Source: Phialocephala subalpina (Eukaryota; Ascomycota; Leotiomycetes; Helotiales; Mollisiaceae). From it: 64,000 nt of DNA. The position numbers and the translations under genes are program-made. Under the pieces are notes generated by a model. That model had not been told where the DNA came from and made no database searches. It worked only from the letters and a program-made list of their open reading frames with translations. The stretch spans positions 389,592 through 453,591 of the forward strand of contig FJOG01000018.1 of the NCBI GenBank assembly GCA_900073065.1, read 5' to 3'. This document shows, in pieces, positions 1-11,244 of the stretch (the stretch's first letter is position 1; the number at the start of each line of letters is the position of its first letter).

Positions 1-895
1 TTTCCCTTCCCACTACCCTCTTCTCCTTCCCCACTAAATAAGAACTCACCCAGCCAACAGAGGCTCTCCTGTGGATGGACGCGGAACACAAAACTCGTCA
101 CAATCCCGAAACAAGGTCCCGCTCCTCGAATCGCCCAGAAGAGATTCTGATTCTCATTTTCACTAACCCTCATCATCTCCCCACTCGCAACCACCATTTC
201 CGCCTCAAGCAAATTGTCCAAGGCGAGACCATGTCGACCGATCAAATATCGATACCCACCATGCAACGTCAAACCGCCTACACCGACGTAGTTACGGACT
301 CCGCCTACGATGGCGGCGTTATGCTTGTCTAGGATGGGGTAGACGTCCTTCCTGTTCCACAAAATCTCGGAGTCAGCATGCTTCTTTCAGACATTTGAGA
401 GAGTCCTAGGAGTCGCGGGACATTCGCGGGAGTAACTGAATGTTTCAAGACTCTTATGATAGCGCGATAAGGGAATATTGTTCCGAGAAGGTAGGACTTA
501 CCATCTACAGCCTCCTTGAACTGTCGCTATCATTTTCTCCGGGTCGAGGAAGACGCTTCTCATCTTTTGCAAATCGATAAGAATCCCGCCTTCGGTTTGA
601 GCCGCTCCTCTCTGAGCGCGACCTCCACACAGGACTGCGATGTCTATCTTGTGAGTTTGGGAGAATTTTACAATGAGGGAGATTTCTTGGGTGGTAGTGG
701 AGGATCACGAGCCCCTATGGGAAGGCAGTGTTGGATGTCCGAAAAAGATCTGAGGCTCACTGCTTGTTTGATCCATATCATTGTCCAGCGTTCGAGGTGG
801 CGAGCGTAGTTGGGTTAACTGGGGAGGACGATTGACGCGTTTGGGACGAGGGATCTGAGCTCTTCGATGAGCTTTAGTGGAATTGCGAAAAGCAT
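1..895 (-). pseudogene. FAD-linked oxidoreductase (BBE/6-HDNO type), disrupted, runs off left edge
   Basis: On the minus strand an ATG at 895 opens an FAD_binding_4-type reading frame. Exon 1 ends at 502 with a GTAAGT donor and exon 2 starts at 351. Visible family features are the ...DPEKMIATVQGGCRW segment before the intron, then GGVRNYVGVGGLTLHGGYR (the glycine-rich FAD loop) and FWAIRGAGPCFGIVTSF in exon 2. A further donor may lie near 48-49; the substrate and C-terminal domains are outside the window. Two lesions are seen: a TAA at 815-817 in the frame from the ATG, and a frame change near 698-703 that looks like one missing base (between ARDP and TTTQEISLIV). No GT/AG pair I tried repairs both. 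I therefore call it a pseudogene or an erroneous stretch; the family assignment is firm, the inactive state is inferred. Confidence 0.55.
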
Positions 896-1215
896 GATGA
901 ATCTCAATCTACGAAACTCAATTGGAATTTCAGAAATCTTGATTCCAGAATGAGAGGATTTCTGAGAATCCAAGTACTCATACTATTCAGGTACACTTAG
1001 GTGACATCGGTAGAGTAAGCTAGCTCCGGCGATAAGGAGTAAGCACTAATCGGGAAATCATGTCATCTTTGACACCCTTGCTTCGATACCATTCGCTACC
1101 AAAATGCGAAATACGAACTCGAGATATATGAACTCGGTACCTCCTCAGCCAGAAACCTCAACAGAGGGACACGTTCTGTCACTGCATTCGACTGCCAAAC
1201 TACACGCCTCGCGAA
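896..1215. other. Intergenic, between the FAD oxidoreductase and GNAT genes
   Basis: About 320 bases separating divergently oriented genes. I see no convincing ORF, RNA gene or repeat here; it should hold both promoters. Confidence 0.4.
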
Positions 1216-1954
1216 ATGTCAGCACCCAAAACCCCACCACCTCGATACTTGTCGACGGAACGCCTCGCCCTCGAACTCTTCTCACGTGCAAACCCAAAAC
1301 ATTATGAAGTAATGCTAGGATGCATCAACAATGAAATCTCCCACGCCAGCATGAGCGATTACGGCATCCGCACAACCCAACAATTCGATCGCCTCAACGA
1401 AGCCACCTTCCTCACCTACCCCGTCGCCTTTCCACAGGAGCTTTCCTACATCGCTTCCCTCAAGGAAAGTCCCCCAACGCCAGTCGGAGCAGTCACCTTG
1501 GCTCAAAGAAGTCGTCAATTCCCACCGGATATCGGATGGGCGATCCTCCCAGAATTCATGGGGAACGGATATGCAACAGAAGCTGCAAAGGAGTTCTTGA
1601 GATGGGTTACGGAAGATTGGAGATTAGAGATTTGTACGTGGCCGGATGAGGGGAATAGGAAGAGTGTGAGGGTTGCGGAGAAATTGGGATTTGTGGATGG
1701 TGGAGTTGTGAGGAGTTTGGATGAGGATGCGTGTATGTATAAATCCCGCCCTGATTCTACCATTTCGTAGGGAGTCGAGCTCCCGAAGAGCTCAACTCCT
1801 CGACTCCTCAGCATCCTTTGAAACCACCTACTAACTTCCTGTAGTGGTGAAGATTTGGGTGTTGCCTGGAATGAAGAAAGTGGATGCGGATGGTGTTATG
1901 AGCGTTAGTTTATGGGGAGAAGGGAAGTCGAAAGAAGATGTGATTGGGAAGTAA
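1216..1954 (+). CDS. GNAT-family N-acetyltransferase (RimJ/RimL-like)
   Basis: Two exons, 1216-1732 and 1845-1954, giving 208 residues. The intron has a GTATGT donor, a CTAAC branch site at 1831-1835 and a TAG acceptor; without splicing the frame ends earlier with a weak tail. Features of Acetyltransf_3 proteins are visible: the N-terminal STERLALELFS strand, PVGAVTL, then DIGWAILPEFMGNGYATEAAKEFL, which holds the acetyl-CoA binding loop (M-G-N-G-Y-A-T-E-A), and NRKSVRVAEKLGF, the usual C-terminal N..S..V.EKLGF motif. Family knowledge says it transfers an acetyl group from acetyl-CoA to an amine of a small molecule or protein. No neighbour indicates the substrate. It is close in length to soluble single-domain members. 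Confidence 0.85.
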
Positions 1955-2169
1955 TGTACCTAGGTAGTGGTGATGTCCGACCGACAAGAGGACAATGATC
2001 GAGCACCAAAGAAAGAATTGTAGAAGATCAAATTATCCCTTCGGATCCAATTAATGAGTCGCTGTACAGTGCAAAGAACTTGATATATGTATAAAGAGGT
2101 CCAGCCAAGCCCAGATGTCCAATTTTGTCCCGCCAACCCCGACTCCACCCAACACCAAGTACGCTCCCC

Positions 2170-2859
2170 TTATCCGACCCTTGTGCCGTTGCCAGCAGCT
2201 CCTCCAGGTTTCTGCGTGATTCCAACACCAGATCCACCCTCGCCAGTACCCAACTGGACTTCAGGACTCGTCTTCAGCGCACCTGAAGCAAAATTTAGCG
2301 CCGCGTTAAACCCAGCAAGATCTCTCTTCACCTTTTTCTCGGCATCTTCTTCCTCGACCTCCTCGTCGATCTCGGCCGCCTCGTCTGCAGTCAAATCCCT
2401 CTTCTCAGCATCTTCCTCCTCAACGTCTTCATCGATCTCGAGTTCTTCTTCGGCGGTCAATCGCTTGTCGACTTCGGCGTAGAGGTCTTCGAGATCGAGT
2501 TCTTCTTCTTGACGGGATTGAACAACGTTCTTGCCCATGCCTTGAGGAAGTTCGCTTTCGGCTACGACTGGTGCGGCTGCAGGTGCCGCCTCAGCAACGC
2601 CAGCTTGTGTGATTCCAGCCTGGGTAGCGGCGGCCGCAGGAGCAGCATTGGCGGCGCCGTTGGCAGCAGCGGTGTTGGCCGCTGCACCTTGGAGTGTGTT
2701 CATGATCTGATTGACTGATTCGGTGCCCTTGAATCCAATAGCACCATCACCCACCACCAAGGCAGGCGAGTAGGCACCCATATTGATGTTCAAGGGGACG
2801 GGAATGGAGAGGACGGCCGTAGCGGCAAAGAGGGCGATGAAAGCTGATGGGTACTGCAT
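2170..2859 (-). CDS. Secreted precursor with dibasic (KR) processing sites and acidic repeats, copy 1
   Basis: 229 residues, single exon. I chose the ATG at 2859 because it gives a clear signal peptide (MQYPSAFIALFAATAVLS, cut near residue 18-20); the frame stays open upstream but is leader. After the signal come PLNINMGAYSPALVVGDG, an Ala-rich linker (56-100), and then an acidic region cut by KR at 132-133, 153-154 and 178-179. Two of the intervals are near-repeats (TAEEELEIDEDVEEEDAEKR and a 25-residue version). The last 50 residues begin DLAGFNAALNF and include GTGEGGSGVGIT. The KR sites suggest Kex2 cleavage in the Golgi and release of small peptides. It is a paralogue of the gene at 24752: the N-terminus, the tail after the last KR and part of the 5' leader match. 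Function unknown. Confidence 0.8.
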   Translation of the reverse strand: MQYPSAFIALFAATAVLSIPVPLNINMGAYSPALVVGDGAIGFKGTESVNQIMNTLQGAAANTAAANGAANAAPAAAATQAGITQAGVAEAAPAAAPVVAESELPQGMGKNVVQSRQEEELDLEDLYAEVDKRLTAEEELEIDEDVEEEDAEKRDLTADEAAEIDEEVEEEDAEKKVKRDLAGFNAALNFASGALKTSPEVQLGTGEGGSGVGITQKPGGAAGNGTRVG

Positions 2860-2947
2860 ATTGGCGGTTTTGGAAAGGCAACGGTTGGATATTTTGGGTG
2901 GCTGAGCTGGGACTAGAGAATGAAAGATTGAAGAATAGAAAATTCCG

Positions 2948-2963
2948 AGGAAGACTTGCTTCT
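2948..2963 (-). promoter_or_regulatory. Leader motif shared with the paralogue at 24.6 kb; TATA-like site at 3038-3045
   Basis: On the minus strand AGAAGCAAGTCTTCCT lies about 90 nt before the ATG. The identical 16-mer is at 24633-24648, about 100 nt before the ATG of the second precursor gene. Both leaders also have a pyrimidine-rich TTTCTCCATTTTCTTCT-like stretch further upstream and a TATA-like element (ATAAATAG here) about 185-190 nt before the ATG. This may be a conserved 5' UTR or promoter element, or simply a trace of recent duplication. Confidence 0.5.
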
Positions 2964-3380
2964 GGAAATGATTGGGTATCGTACAAATTATTTGAGCCCC
3001 GCTACAGAAGAAATGGAGAAAGTTGGGGATGCAGACACTATTTATCTTGGAGTCGCTCGGCATGAGTACCAAGACCTTATTCCCCCTTCCTCTTACAGCG
3101 CTTGTGCTAATTCTGGAAAGCAACTGCACACCGAAGTCTACCACCTATAGGTGGATACCGTTCAACCAGAGCAATCATTGTATTGGAACGACAAGCTGTC
3201 TCGTGCGCACGCAACAGCCAAGATCGCTGAGAACCATGAGAAGCTTGACTGTGTTTAAGAGATATGGGTACAGCAAAACAAAAATCACCTTAGACTTGCA
3301 GTGAGACTTGCCAATCCGCTTGGCATCTAGCCAAGATAAGTCCTCAAGCTGTTGCAACCCTCTGAGAGCTTGCTTGGTAG

Positions 3381-3720
3381 CTATAGTTGGTTTGATAGGG
3401 CTTGGAACCTGGGGCTTGGCTGCTTTGAGGCTGTCGGGGAATTTGGGATCTCCCTGGCATATTCCCGGGCGGGAGACGGGGGTTCAAGGGCGTTGCTTGT
3501 GTGGACGGGGAGCCTTGAAGTCTCGAACGTCGCAGGAGCCTCTTGAACAGACGTCTGCGCGAGTAGAATGCTTGGCTTGCCAAGTGAAGTGTCGCTTAAA
3601 GGTAAAACTCACGTTTCTAACACGGGAAGGTCGAGAGGTCGTCTCAGAAAATTCGGTTGAAACATCAATGCGAAACGGCACGTGATTGTCGCTATGTGAG
3701 TGGCAGACTTGCGTTGACAT
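3381..3720 (-). CDS. Possible small gene of unknown function (two exons)
   Basis: Proposed exons are 3613-3720 and 3381-3554, with a GTGAGT donor and a CGCAG acceptor, giving 93 residues. The start MSTQVCHSHSDNHVPFRID has an A at -3. The product is Ser/Pro/Thr-rich with no signal peptide, membrane segment or recognised domain. An alternative acceptor a few bases downstream would read a different, basic tail. Support is only the intact splice signals and the open frame, so this could be chance. The stretch 2860-3380 on its 3' side otherwise holds the leader and promoter of the neighbouring precursor gene. Confidence 0.28.
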
Positions 3721-4695
3721 CTTGACAGCTCGGCCATCTATAGGAGCGATGGCACGGCTGGTAGCGAGTATGTTGTTGTAAAAATAGATGCGATGCGAAA
3801 GCTGACGATCTGCAAAAAGAGATAGGGGATGGAATGAACTCATTGGAGCGACGAGGATGGAGAATATGGAGAATGACCGGCCAAAAGCTCCAGCCTTCCA
3901 CTCGCAAAGGATTCTGATCAGACGTCCGCAACAGACTTCCAACAATTTCTCCAGTTTTTTCTCTCCATAATGTCGATCTAGGGCAGGGACACTGGACCTT
4001 AGCCAGCCCTTATATCGCCACATGCGCCATGAGAATATAGCGCTTGAAAACTCCCAACGGTTGCAAAGAAACATATTCGAATGTCTTGAATAGGCTCACA
4101 CCTGTTTCTCCAATATTGCTTCTCACATTGTTGATTGAAGCAGAGAACTTGAGCCATGGTTGATTGTCCGTGATCGCCCCAGTTTCTTCTCTCGACTACG
4201 TTCTTTACATTGTCAATCTCGAGCACGGACAATTGAGTCTCTGTGGCGCATACTACGTCACCATATAAAAGCAATCGATGGGCTTGAATTCTCGGGAAAA
4301 CTTCAAGTTCATGGGAATCTCTTTGAACGATCTTATTCCGGACAGGCGCTAACCTAGTCAGGTATAGTGCAAGTACCAGCATGAAGGTGTGAAGTCTTCC
4401 TCGACTCGTCTTCGAGGTCGGACAGCCTTCATATCCGACTTACGCCTAAAAGCCGCGGAGCACAGCCTTTGTATTCACAATTCGAAAGTCGACTTGAGAG
4501 AGGGCAAATCTTCGAAATATCACTCTACTCATGCAACCACCAAAACCATCGAATCGAGCCAATCCTAGAACATCGCTTTGAGAATTTGCAATTGGATTCC
4601 ATTGATTCACAAGTTTCCCTCTCCCCTTCCCTAGACCCAAACACTTTAAACAACAAAGTACATAGAATACCCAAAGATTCATACATCCATTATCT
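3721..4695. other. Intergenic, no supported gene
   Basis: Nearly 1 kb between a possible small gene and the 3' end of the flippase gene. Short ORFs occur on both strands (for example 3999-4382 minus), but their composition is not protein-like and they lack splice context. I see nothing I can support. Confidence 0.4.
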
Positions 4696-7600
4696 TTATC
4701 CACCACCCGGCCTCGAGCTTGCCATTTCACCATATCTACCACGCTCTCTTGTCGTGTCGTAGGCTTGCAATACACGCGTTTGTGATTCGTCTGCTTGTGA
4801 GAAAGCGTATCCGCGTTGTTTGCGCATGCGCTGTACTTGTCGTACTTTTCGGATCGCTTTTTGGAATTGTTCCATCCTGGGTGAAGGTCAGTAATGTGGA
4901 TGGGAAGGGGAGAGTAGTCCCATACCTTGGCCTGTAATCTTGGATGTTGTATTTCTGGATCTCTTGGATGTGATGGTACGATTGAGGGTAGTACATGCGT
5001 TTGGCACTGCAAGAATGTTAGCAGAAGTCTTGCCATCTCAAGGTTCCAGAACTTACTATTTCCACGCGAAGTCTCTCGACAGGCAAAGAATAGGGAGAGT
5101 CAATCCCTGCAGCCAAAATATTGGACTTGGGAACAATCTCGGTACTACTCCTTCATATTCTGTTGAGAACCCAAGCTTCGGTGCAACAGTGGCGTAGACT
5201 GCAATGAATGCCATCCAGATGATCATGCTGCCGGGAATGGCAATTACATGGTACTTCGTCCAGATATTGGTAACCAACGCAGCCTTCCCAAGCACCGTTG
5301 CGAGGACAGCAGTGTAGAGAGCCGTACCCCACACCCAATGGCCAGCAGTCTTGCCGTCGCTTTGAGGCAAATCACGCCACCAAATGCCTTCTGAGCAGAT
5401 ATACAGAATCAAGGAGTGGTAGAATCCATTCGCGACCCATGAGAAGAACGAATGCATCTTGAAGAAGGTATTCTTCTGTCCGAGTTGGTACAGTTGCGGG
5501 TATCGGTCAAGCAATCGCGCCGATATAAATTGGTCGAAAATACCCATCGCGAGAGGGGGCAAGACTGTGAAGAAGACGTTGTAGAAAGATAATGTCCAGG
5601 ATTCGTAGATGACTTCTCCAGAGAAGGCATTTTGGAACGAGTACTGAAATTGTTAGTAATCTATACCGCTGCACTGGAGTGATGTCAAGTTACCCAAAAT
5701 TGTGTCATATACAGAGTAATGTTCTTGTAGAACGAATAGAGGATGGTTTTGCTGACTCGTTGGTAGCTCCAGGCTCCATGCACTAGTAGCAGCTTCCGAA
5801 GATATCTGAATTGACCAATAGCCACGTCTGCGCTTCTTGCAGCTTGCAGACCTTCCATACCACTGATACCAACACCGATATGTGCAGCCTGAATCATCGA
5901 GACGTCGTTCGCACCGTCACCAATAGCCAAGAGAATAGCTTTCAGGTGACGCTTGACAAGCTTGACGACTAGAGCTTTCTGCAATGGCGACACTCGACAG
6001 CAAATGACTGCCTTGCACATCACTGCAAGGTCTAGGAAATTCTTTTCCAGATCCTTCTCCAGCGCATACGTCAGAGACTTTCCGTCGATGACGAGAGCCA
6101 AAGTATCCATGGCAATAGTTCCATCGCCTTGGGTCCGGATTGCATCTAACTTCTTCTGAATGTTGTCCCGTGTCATGGCCGCGCTTTCCTCGTTGACGAT
6201 CAAGAGTGTCATGTCTTCGCTGATCAATTTGCAACTCATGCCGATGTTGATCGCAGTTTCTTGACGATCTCCTGTCAAAACCCATACCTTAATACCAGCT
6301 TCTTGCAGAGTGTGAATAGTCTCGGGAACACCATCTTGGAGACGATCTTCAATAGCGGTAGCACCAAGGAGGTAAAAATCGCGCTCGAGTATTTCTGCTG
6401 CCTTGTCAAGCTCCTCCGCACGATTACCACTGACTGTCGTTTGAGCTCTGTCGAAGATCTGCCACCACTCCGCGAACTCCTGGTCGGGAATCTCACGCAT
6501 AGCAAGACACAGCGTCCGCAGACCCTCAGAAGCATACTCTTCCAGATGCTGAAGCGTTGCCTCAATGTGAGGATTGTCGGCATTGAGTCGCTCAAGAATG
6601 ACAGTATCTGCACCTTTGCAGTAGCACCTGATCTTTCCATCTGGACAACGGAAGATAGCTGACATCCGCTTTCGAGTGGAGTTAAATTCGCAGACCGCTA
6701 GCAATTCATATTCAAATTCCTGACCTCCGACGGTAATTTGGACAGACCTTGGCTTTCGTGCAGTGAACTGGTAGCCCATTAACACTGCACCTTCGACCAA
6801 AGCACCTTCATCGGGCGATGCTGCTTGGTATTTGATGGCCCCGCCCTTCTCGTCAGACCTCTCGGGGATGACAGTATGACACGTCGATAGCAACGCTAAA
6901 AAGTGGTGTATAGCGACGCTTGATTCATGGGTCTCGAGGTTTTCTTTCAATCGATTGAAGTCGTGAATACCAACCTCAACACCATCTTGAAAGGTTGCAC
7001 GGCGATCTTCGGGAACATCCTCGGCATACTGAATACCGCTGATTGAGCATTGCTTGAACTCCATTTGGTTACAGGTCAAAGTGCCGGTCTTGTCCGAGAA
7101 TATGTACTCTACCATTCCTAATTCCTCAACTAGACTCGAAGTACGGCAAACAGCTGGAGTATCCGTCTTGTCGTAATACATATCCAAGTCATCGTTGATC
7201 AAGATGGCATGCCAGTATTTGACGAGCTCAATGGTGACGAAGAGCGAAATGGGAACAAGAGCGGAATATAGGACCCAGTACGTGAAGATATCGGACCAGA
7301 ACTGTTGGACCTTTTGCAAAGCTGATGAAGACACTGAGTACCCGAGATATCTCAACTCTGAGCCATGGTAGCTCCTGACGATCAAGTCACCGATAGAACT
7401 TATGACGCTGAGAGCAATCAAGATACCAATCAACATTAGGACCAAGATGTTGAGTTGACGCTCTACCGCAGTTCTCTTAATTGGTGTTGCCGTGGCGTTA
7501 CGCATGAGCTTGGTCTCGTGGCCGGTAAAGACAACGACGCCATGAATCCATGGCGTATTTCGTAGAGTCGCTCCTCGTAGCAGAAGTTGATCTGGTTGTA

Positions 7601-8903
7601 ATGGAAGCTCCTTCTCACCTCCACCAGCAGCTACTGTCAAAGTACCTTCGTAGGTATAGAGACTGCTGTTAGGCTGCTCCGAGCGCAATCTTCCACCGAG
7701 TCTGCTCAAATCACTCGAGCTAACCATGACACATGTCTCAGGGATAGCTTGCTTGATCTTGAGATTGGTTTCTCCGTCCAAATTGGCAGTTTCAATATAG
7801 CACAGACCTTCGGGTTCGGAGCTGGCTAGCAGTACGATATCTGCTGGGAACGGTTCTTCTGATTCCACACGCACAATATCTCCAACTGCAACGTTCACCC
7901 ATCTCGTTTCTTGGAATTGGCTTCCCTTCAATACACGAGCTTTCGAGTTGTTCAACGTCTTGTCTGATGTCTTTCGTTTGTAATCCTCAACCAATTCTTT
8001 GCCAGCAGATACCAACAAAACCAATATCAAAGGTCCAATCGTAGTATATCTGTTGGTGGGCGAGATGTTAGGTATCTGCTGTAGGGCTGCAGTAAATAAG
8101 AAGAAGATGTTGGCGAATTTCGAGAATTGTTCGAATAAGAATTTCGGCACAAACGTCGCGATGTTGTATTTCGCTGTCGAGATGTGGTTGTCCACATATT
8201 TGTTCGCGCTGTTCGCTGGGGGGTTGTTGAGATGTATTATCCTTGGGCCAAGTGTTGATGGATCTGGTTTCCCTCTCCCAAAGCCAAATTTGAACTTGCC
8301 CACATTGAATCTCTTGTTTGGTGTTTTTGGAGTTTCCAGTCCTGAATCCATTCGGCCTCTTCCTCCAGGTTCAGTCAAAGGTAGATCCATTTCCGAGTAC
8401 TCCGGGGCCATTCCAAGCATACTCTTTGCCTTCCCCATCAATCCTCCGCCCATACTCAGTACGCTATTCCGATTCCTAGGATTTCCCCCCATCGACATGC
8501 CAGCTCCATCACCCGGGATGGCCCCTCCTTGGTGATAGTACGATTGACCATCAGACTCTGGGAAGTCGTCTAAATCATCTGCATACCGCTGGTAATTCCC
8601 CAATCCTGAGCTCTGACTATATGTCCTATTCGATGAGCCAGCTGCATATGGCCCCGCCCCCGCCCCTGGCACAGTTCCTGGTCCGCCAGGTAATGGTCTC
8701 GATGGATGTGTCTCTCCACCTCCTCCAACAAAGTCATCGTAGGATACCGAGGGCCGGGGTTGTGTGGTATCGTGGTCGGCATTATAAGCTCGCAGCAAGT
8801 CGTCGTCGTTCATCGGGGGCCGTTGGCCATCGTTGTAGATGGGCTGCTCATCGCCCAGGTCCAGGAGGAGGTCATTCCGGTTGCTTGACGGCGCTCCAGC
8901 CAT
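4696..8903 (-). CDS. DRS2: P4-ATPase aminophospholipid flippase, Drs2 type
   Basis: Four exons (8903-5694, 5643-5057, 5006-4926, 4876-4696) give 1352 residues, the normal size for Drs2/DnfB. The protein uses ATP to move aminophospholipids to the cytosolic leaflet of trans-Golgi and endosome membranes. Seen in order: a long polar N-terminus rich in Gly/Ser/Pro; the P4 N-domain (IIHLNNPPANSANKYVDNHI); the DGETNLK actuator motif; PISLFVTIELVK, the P4-type M4 helix; FSDKTGTLTCNQMEFK with catalytic Asp604; the GDGANDVSMIQAAHIGVGI hinge near residue 990; and the C-terminal membrane helices. Exon 4 encodes a C-terminal tail of the Drs2 type (YHHIQEIQKYNIQDYRPR followed by MEQFQKAIRKVRQVQRMRK). All introns are GT-AG and phase-consistent. 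It is divergent from CRIPT with 478 bp between. Confidence 0.96.
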
Positions 8904-9381
8904 GCTGGAGAACAGCTAAAAATTGTCGCAATCAGCTCGGCGCTGTGTATTCCACCGACATCCAAATTCGCTCGTGAGTGTAATTTGAAGGTCGTGTCTA
9001 TTGTAATCGATGTCGTGGTTTCGTAGTGTTGTTCGCGCTGTAGGGAGTAAGCTTCAGTTTGGGTCAACTGCTCAGCCTCTGAAGGATTCGTGAGTACGAG
9101 GTTCCAAGACAACCTCGAATAGTGCGCCACAGAAGTGTCGTGTATTTAGCGAATGATGTGTTTGCGATGACCTATGGACAGAAAATATGGAGGCCATTGA
9201 CCAAATCACAGTGGTTTGGAATCTCTTTCAGGCTGCCTGACATCCAAGAAATGCCGACCTTATCAGGTTAGCGGCATCCCTGATCGGCTTAATGCTTTCT
9301 TGTCAGCCTCATTTCCCCAGCCTTCTCATCCTGAATGTCCCATCCCGCAATACGACATCAACATCATCACGATCATTCAAA
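8904..9381. promoter_or_regulatory. Divergent promoter region of DRS2 and CRIPT
   Basis: 478 bp between the two start codons must carry both promoters. No sharp TATA box or terminator was seen. Confidence 0.5.
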
Positions 9382-9849
9382 ATGGTATGCGCAAAGTGCC
9401 AAAAGCTTGCCAAGTCTACGACACTGGCAACCCCAGGTGTCAAAAAGAAGAATGACATGTCTTTTGGCTCTCCAGCTGGATCCTCGAAGAGTGGCGATAA
9501 GACGAAAACTTCAGCGACTCTGGGCAACAATGGCATAGGAAAGGCAAGTCTCAATCTGCGAGTTATTTACTCTGGAACTAACATTATTACAGAGTAAGTT
9601 ACTATCAAAGTCTGCGAGAAATCCATACGCCGCCTACTCGAGTTCGTGCTCTACTTGTAAGGTTAAGCTCGAACAAGGTCGAACATATTGCCAGAAGTGC
9701 GCCTACAAGGCGAATGGTATGCTCTACAGACTACAAGTCATTGAAACCGGGCTTATATTCGTGTAGCATGCCCGATCTGTGGAAAGGCGAACTCAAAGTC
9801 TACAACGGCTGCTCCAGTGATTGCTGGACAAAAGTTCACTCTAAAGTGA
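9382..9849 (+). CDS. CRIPT: CRIPT homologue (cysteine-rich CXXC protein, spliceosome-associated)
   Basis: Three exons, 9382-9543, 9593-9716 and 9767-9849, give 122 residues, close to other CRIPT proteins. The start MVCAKCQKLAK carries the first CXXC; exon 2 supplies NPYAAYSSSCSTCKVKLEQG and YCQKCAYKAN; exon 3 starts ACPICGKA. The eight cysteines form four CXXC pairs expected to bind zinc. In animals CRIPT was first described as a PDZ ligand, and it is now also known as a component of the minor spliceosome; a fungal role is likely in splicing, which is inferred. Intron 1 has a GC donor (AAG/GCAAGT) with an ACTAAC branch site, required to keep GIGKSKLLSKSARNPY in frame. The 5' ATG is followed by GTATGC, which might be mistaken for a donor. 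Confidence 0.93.
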
Positions 9850-10076
9850 GTCAATCAGAGGAACGACAATGACGGAGGACTGGAGCCACATGAGATCACG
9901 AATATGGATGGGATACTATGGGAGTAAGGAGTTACATTGTTGGCGTTCATCGGATAGATTGAAGAGACCTTGAGACGATTTTCGAGAACAAGACAGCTAT
10001 GAAGTCATGGAGACTATGAAACCCAGGGACATTGCTTGAGTCGCCCACTTTCAACAAAGCTTCTCCCAGAGCAACT

Positions 10077-10613
10077 TCATATGGCTGCCACATGATCTTT
10101 TATGGACTCAACCAGGCTGAGATGATCCTCATATACACCATCAGGTCCTTCTTCGCATCTCGCTTTTCTCGACTGCAGCTCCCCAACCAGCCAAGCCAGG
10201 AGATCTTCAGCCAATTTGAAGCTTTCCAGGGCATCTCCTTTAGCAACATGTGCGGTGCATCGATCAATCAGTGATTGAAGGCTTTGTGTTGTGTCGATGT
10301 AGGACCGGTCAAGGCCAGCGTTATCATTATTCTGGAAGTCCTGCAGAAGGGCCAACAGATCTTTCAGATAGCTGAATTCGGTTTCTCTAAGGGGTGATTC
10401 GATGTTGGGGACTTGTTCGACATCAGCCTCTGCTAAATTCTTCTCCACTTGCTTGTGTTCGACGAAGTATTGTAGAAAAGCATCCGCGATACTTGGCATC
10501 GCCTCCTGCAAGGGGCTGCGCTCCAGGAAGCTGGTTCTGGTCGGGTTTGGTTGAGTTGGTGTAGATGCTTGGGGATCCTCGTTTCGGTCTGCGTTATCTG
10601 GTTGGCTCGACAT
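10077..10613 (-). CDS. Unknown protein, family X copy 1 (SKGDALES / LVGxLQSRK family)
   Basis: 178 residues, single exon; I use the ATG at 10613 (MSSQPDNADRNEDPQ). After a polar N-terminus the chain looks alpha-helical: EAMPSIADAFLQYFVEHKQVEKNLAEA, KDLLALLQDFQNN, SLQSLIDRCTAHVAKGDALES, and EDLLAWLVGELQSRKARCE, ending with YEDHLSLVESIKDHV. There is no signal peptide, membrane segment or known domain that I recognise. The gene at 11245 shares nearly every helix motif, and the gene at 12796 looks like a remoter copy. All three lie on the minus strand within 3.3 kb. Function unknown; the coiled-coil or helical-bundle character is inferred from sequence pattern only. Confidence 0.7.
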   Translation of the reverse strand: MSSQPDNADRNEDPQASTPTQPNPTRTSFLERSPLQEAMPSIADAFLQYFVEHKQVEKNLAEADVEQVPNIESPLRETEFSYLKDLLALLQDFQNNDNAGLDRSYIDTTQSLQSLIDRCTAHVAKGDALESFKLAEDLLAWLVGELQSRKARCEEGPDGVYEDHLSLVESIKDHVAAI

Positions 10614-11244
10614 TGTTATTGACAGATTTGGTGATGTATTGATATTAGGTTGGTGACAGGACTCTCTGATGCAGAGTATCAAGAGTCATCGTTCACACCC
10701 TTCTCTCTTGTACTATTTCTTGCATTGCTGTGCGGCACGATTCCATATTCTGACTCTTTCTGCGCATCGTTTCGTGTCATTGCGTTGTCGCCATCGTACA
10801 ATGTCTTAATACTAGTATTGGCTTGGGTCGAGTGTATTCTTTGTTTACTGGATGGTTCACCTTTCATACAGACACTGCCTTCTTCTATGTCTGAAATGAG
10901 TGGATGGGGAACAATAGAATTCAAGCCACCCAGGCCATGTTGACTACAAGATTGACAGATGATACACATGGTACAAAGCAACAAAGATGCAAGGGAGTCA
11001 GACATACAAGTGTGCCTATGCTTTTCACCCCAGTCTTTGTTCTTGATCACCCGAATAATCAACTCGGTGTTTTGATTTTGTCTCCAACGCGCTATAACAC
11101 AGAAAGCTTCCTGGAATAATATATTGGTAGTATTAGTGTTCCAGGCGGTCTGAATTACCAATCAGAGACCAACATCTTCGCTTCATACCCTCAACCATTA
11201 CGTCTCTTAGCCATAGCGGTGAATTGATCTAGCTGCCATCCTAC
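10614..11244. repeat. Non-coding part of a diverged segmental duplication (copy A)
   Basis: The stretch from about 10676 to 11030 aligns by eye with about 12283-12640. Shared pieces in the same order include TCATCGTTC, TCGTGTCATT, TCGAGT.CATTCTTTGTTT, CATGTTGAC and GCGAGTGTGCC/TACAAGTGTGCC followed by GCTTTTCA. An open frame exists on the minus strand (10679-11161), but the corresponding frame is not kept in the other copy, so I do not call it a gene. Confidence 0.5.

Noticed and set aside
3999..4382. 127-codon ORF on the minus strand
   Set aside because: Composition is random-looking, no splice context, overlaps other frames; not supported as a gene.
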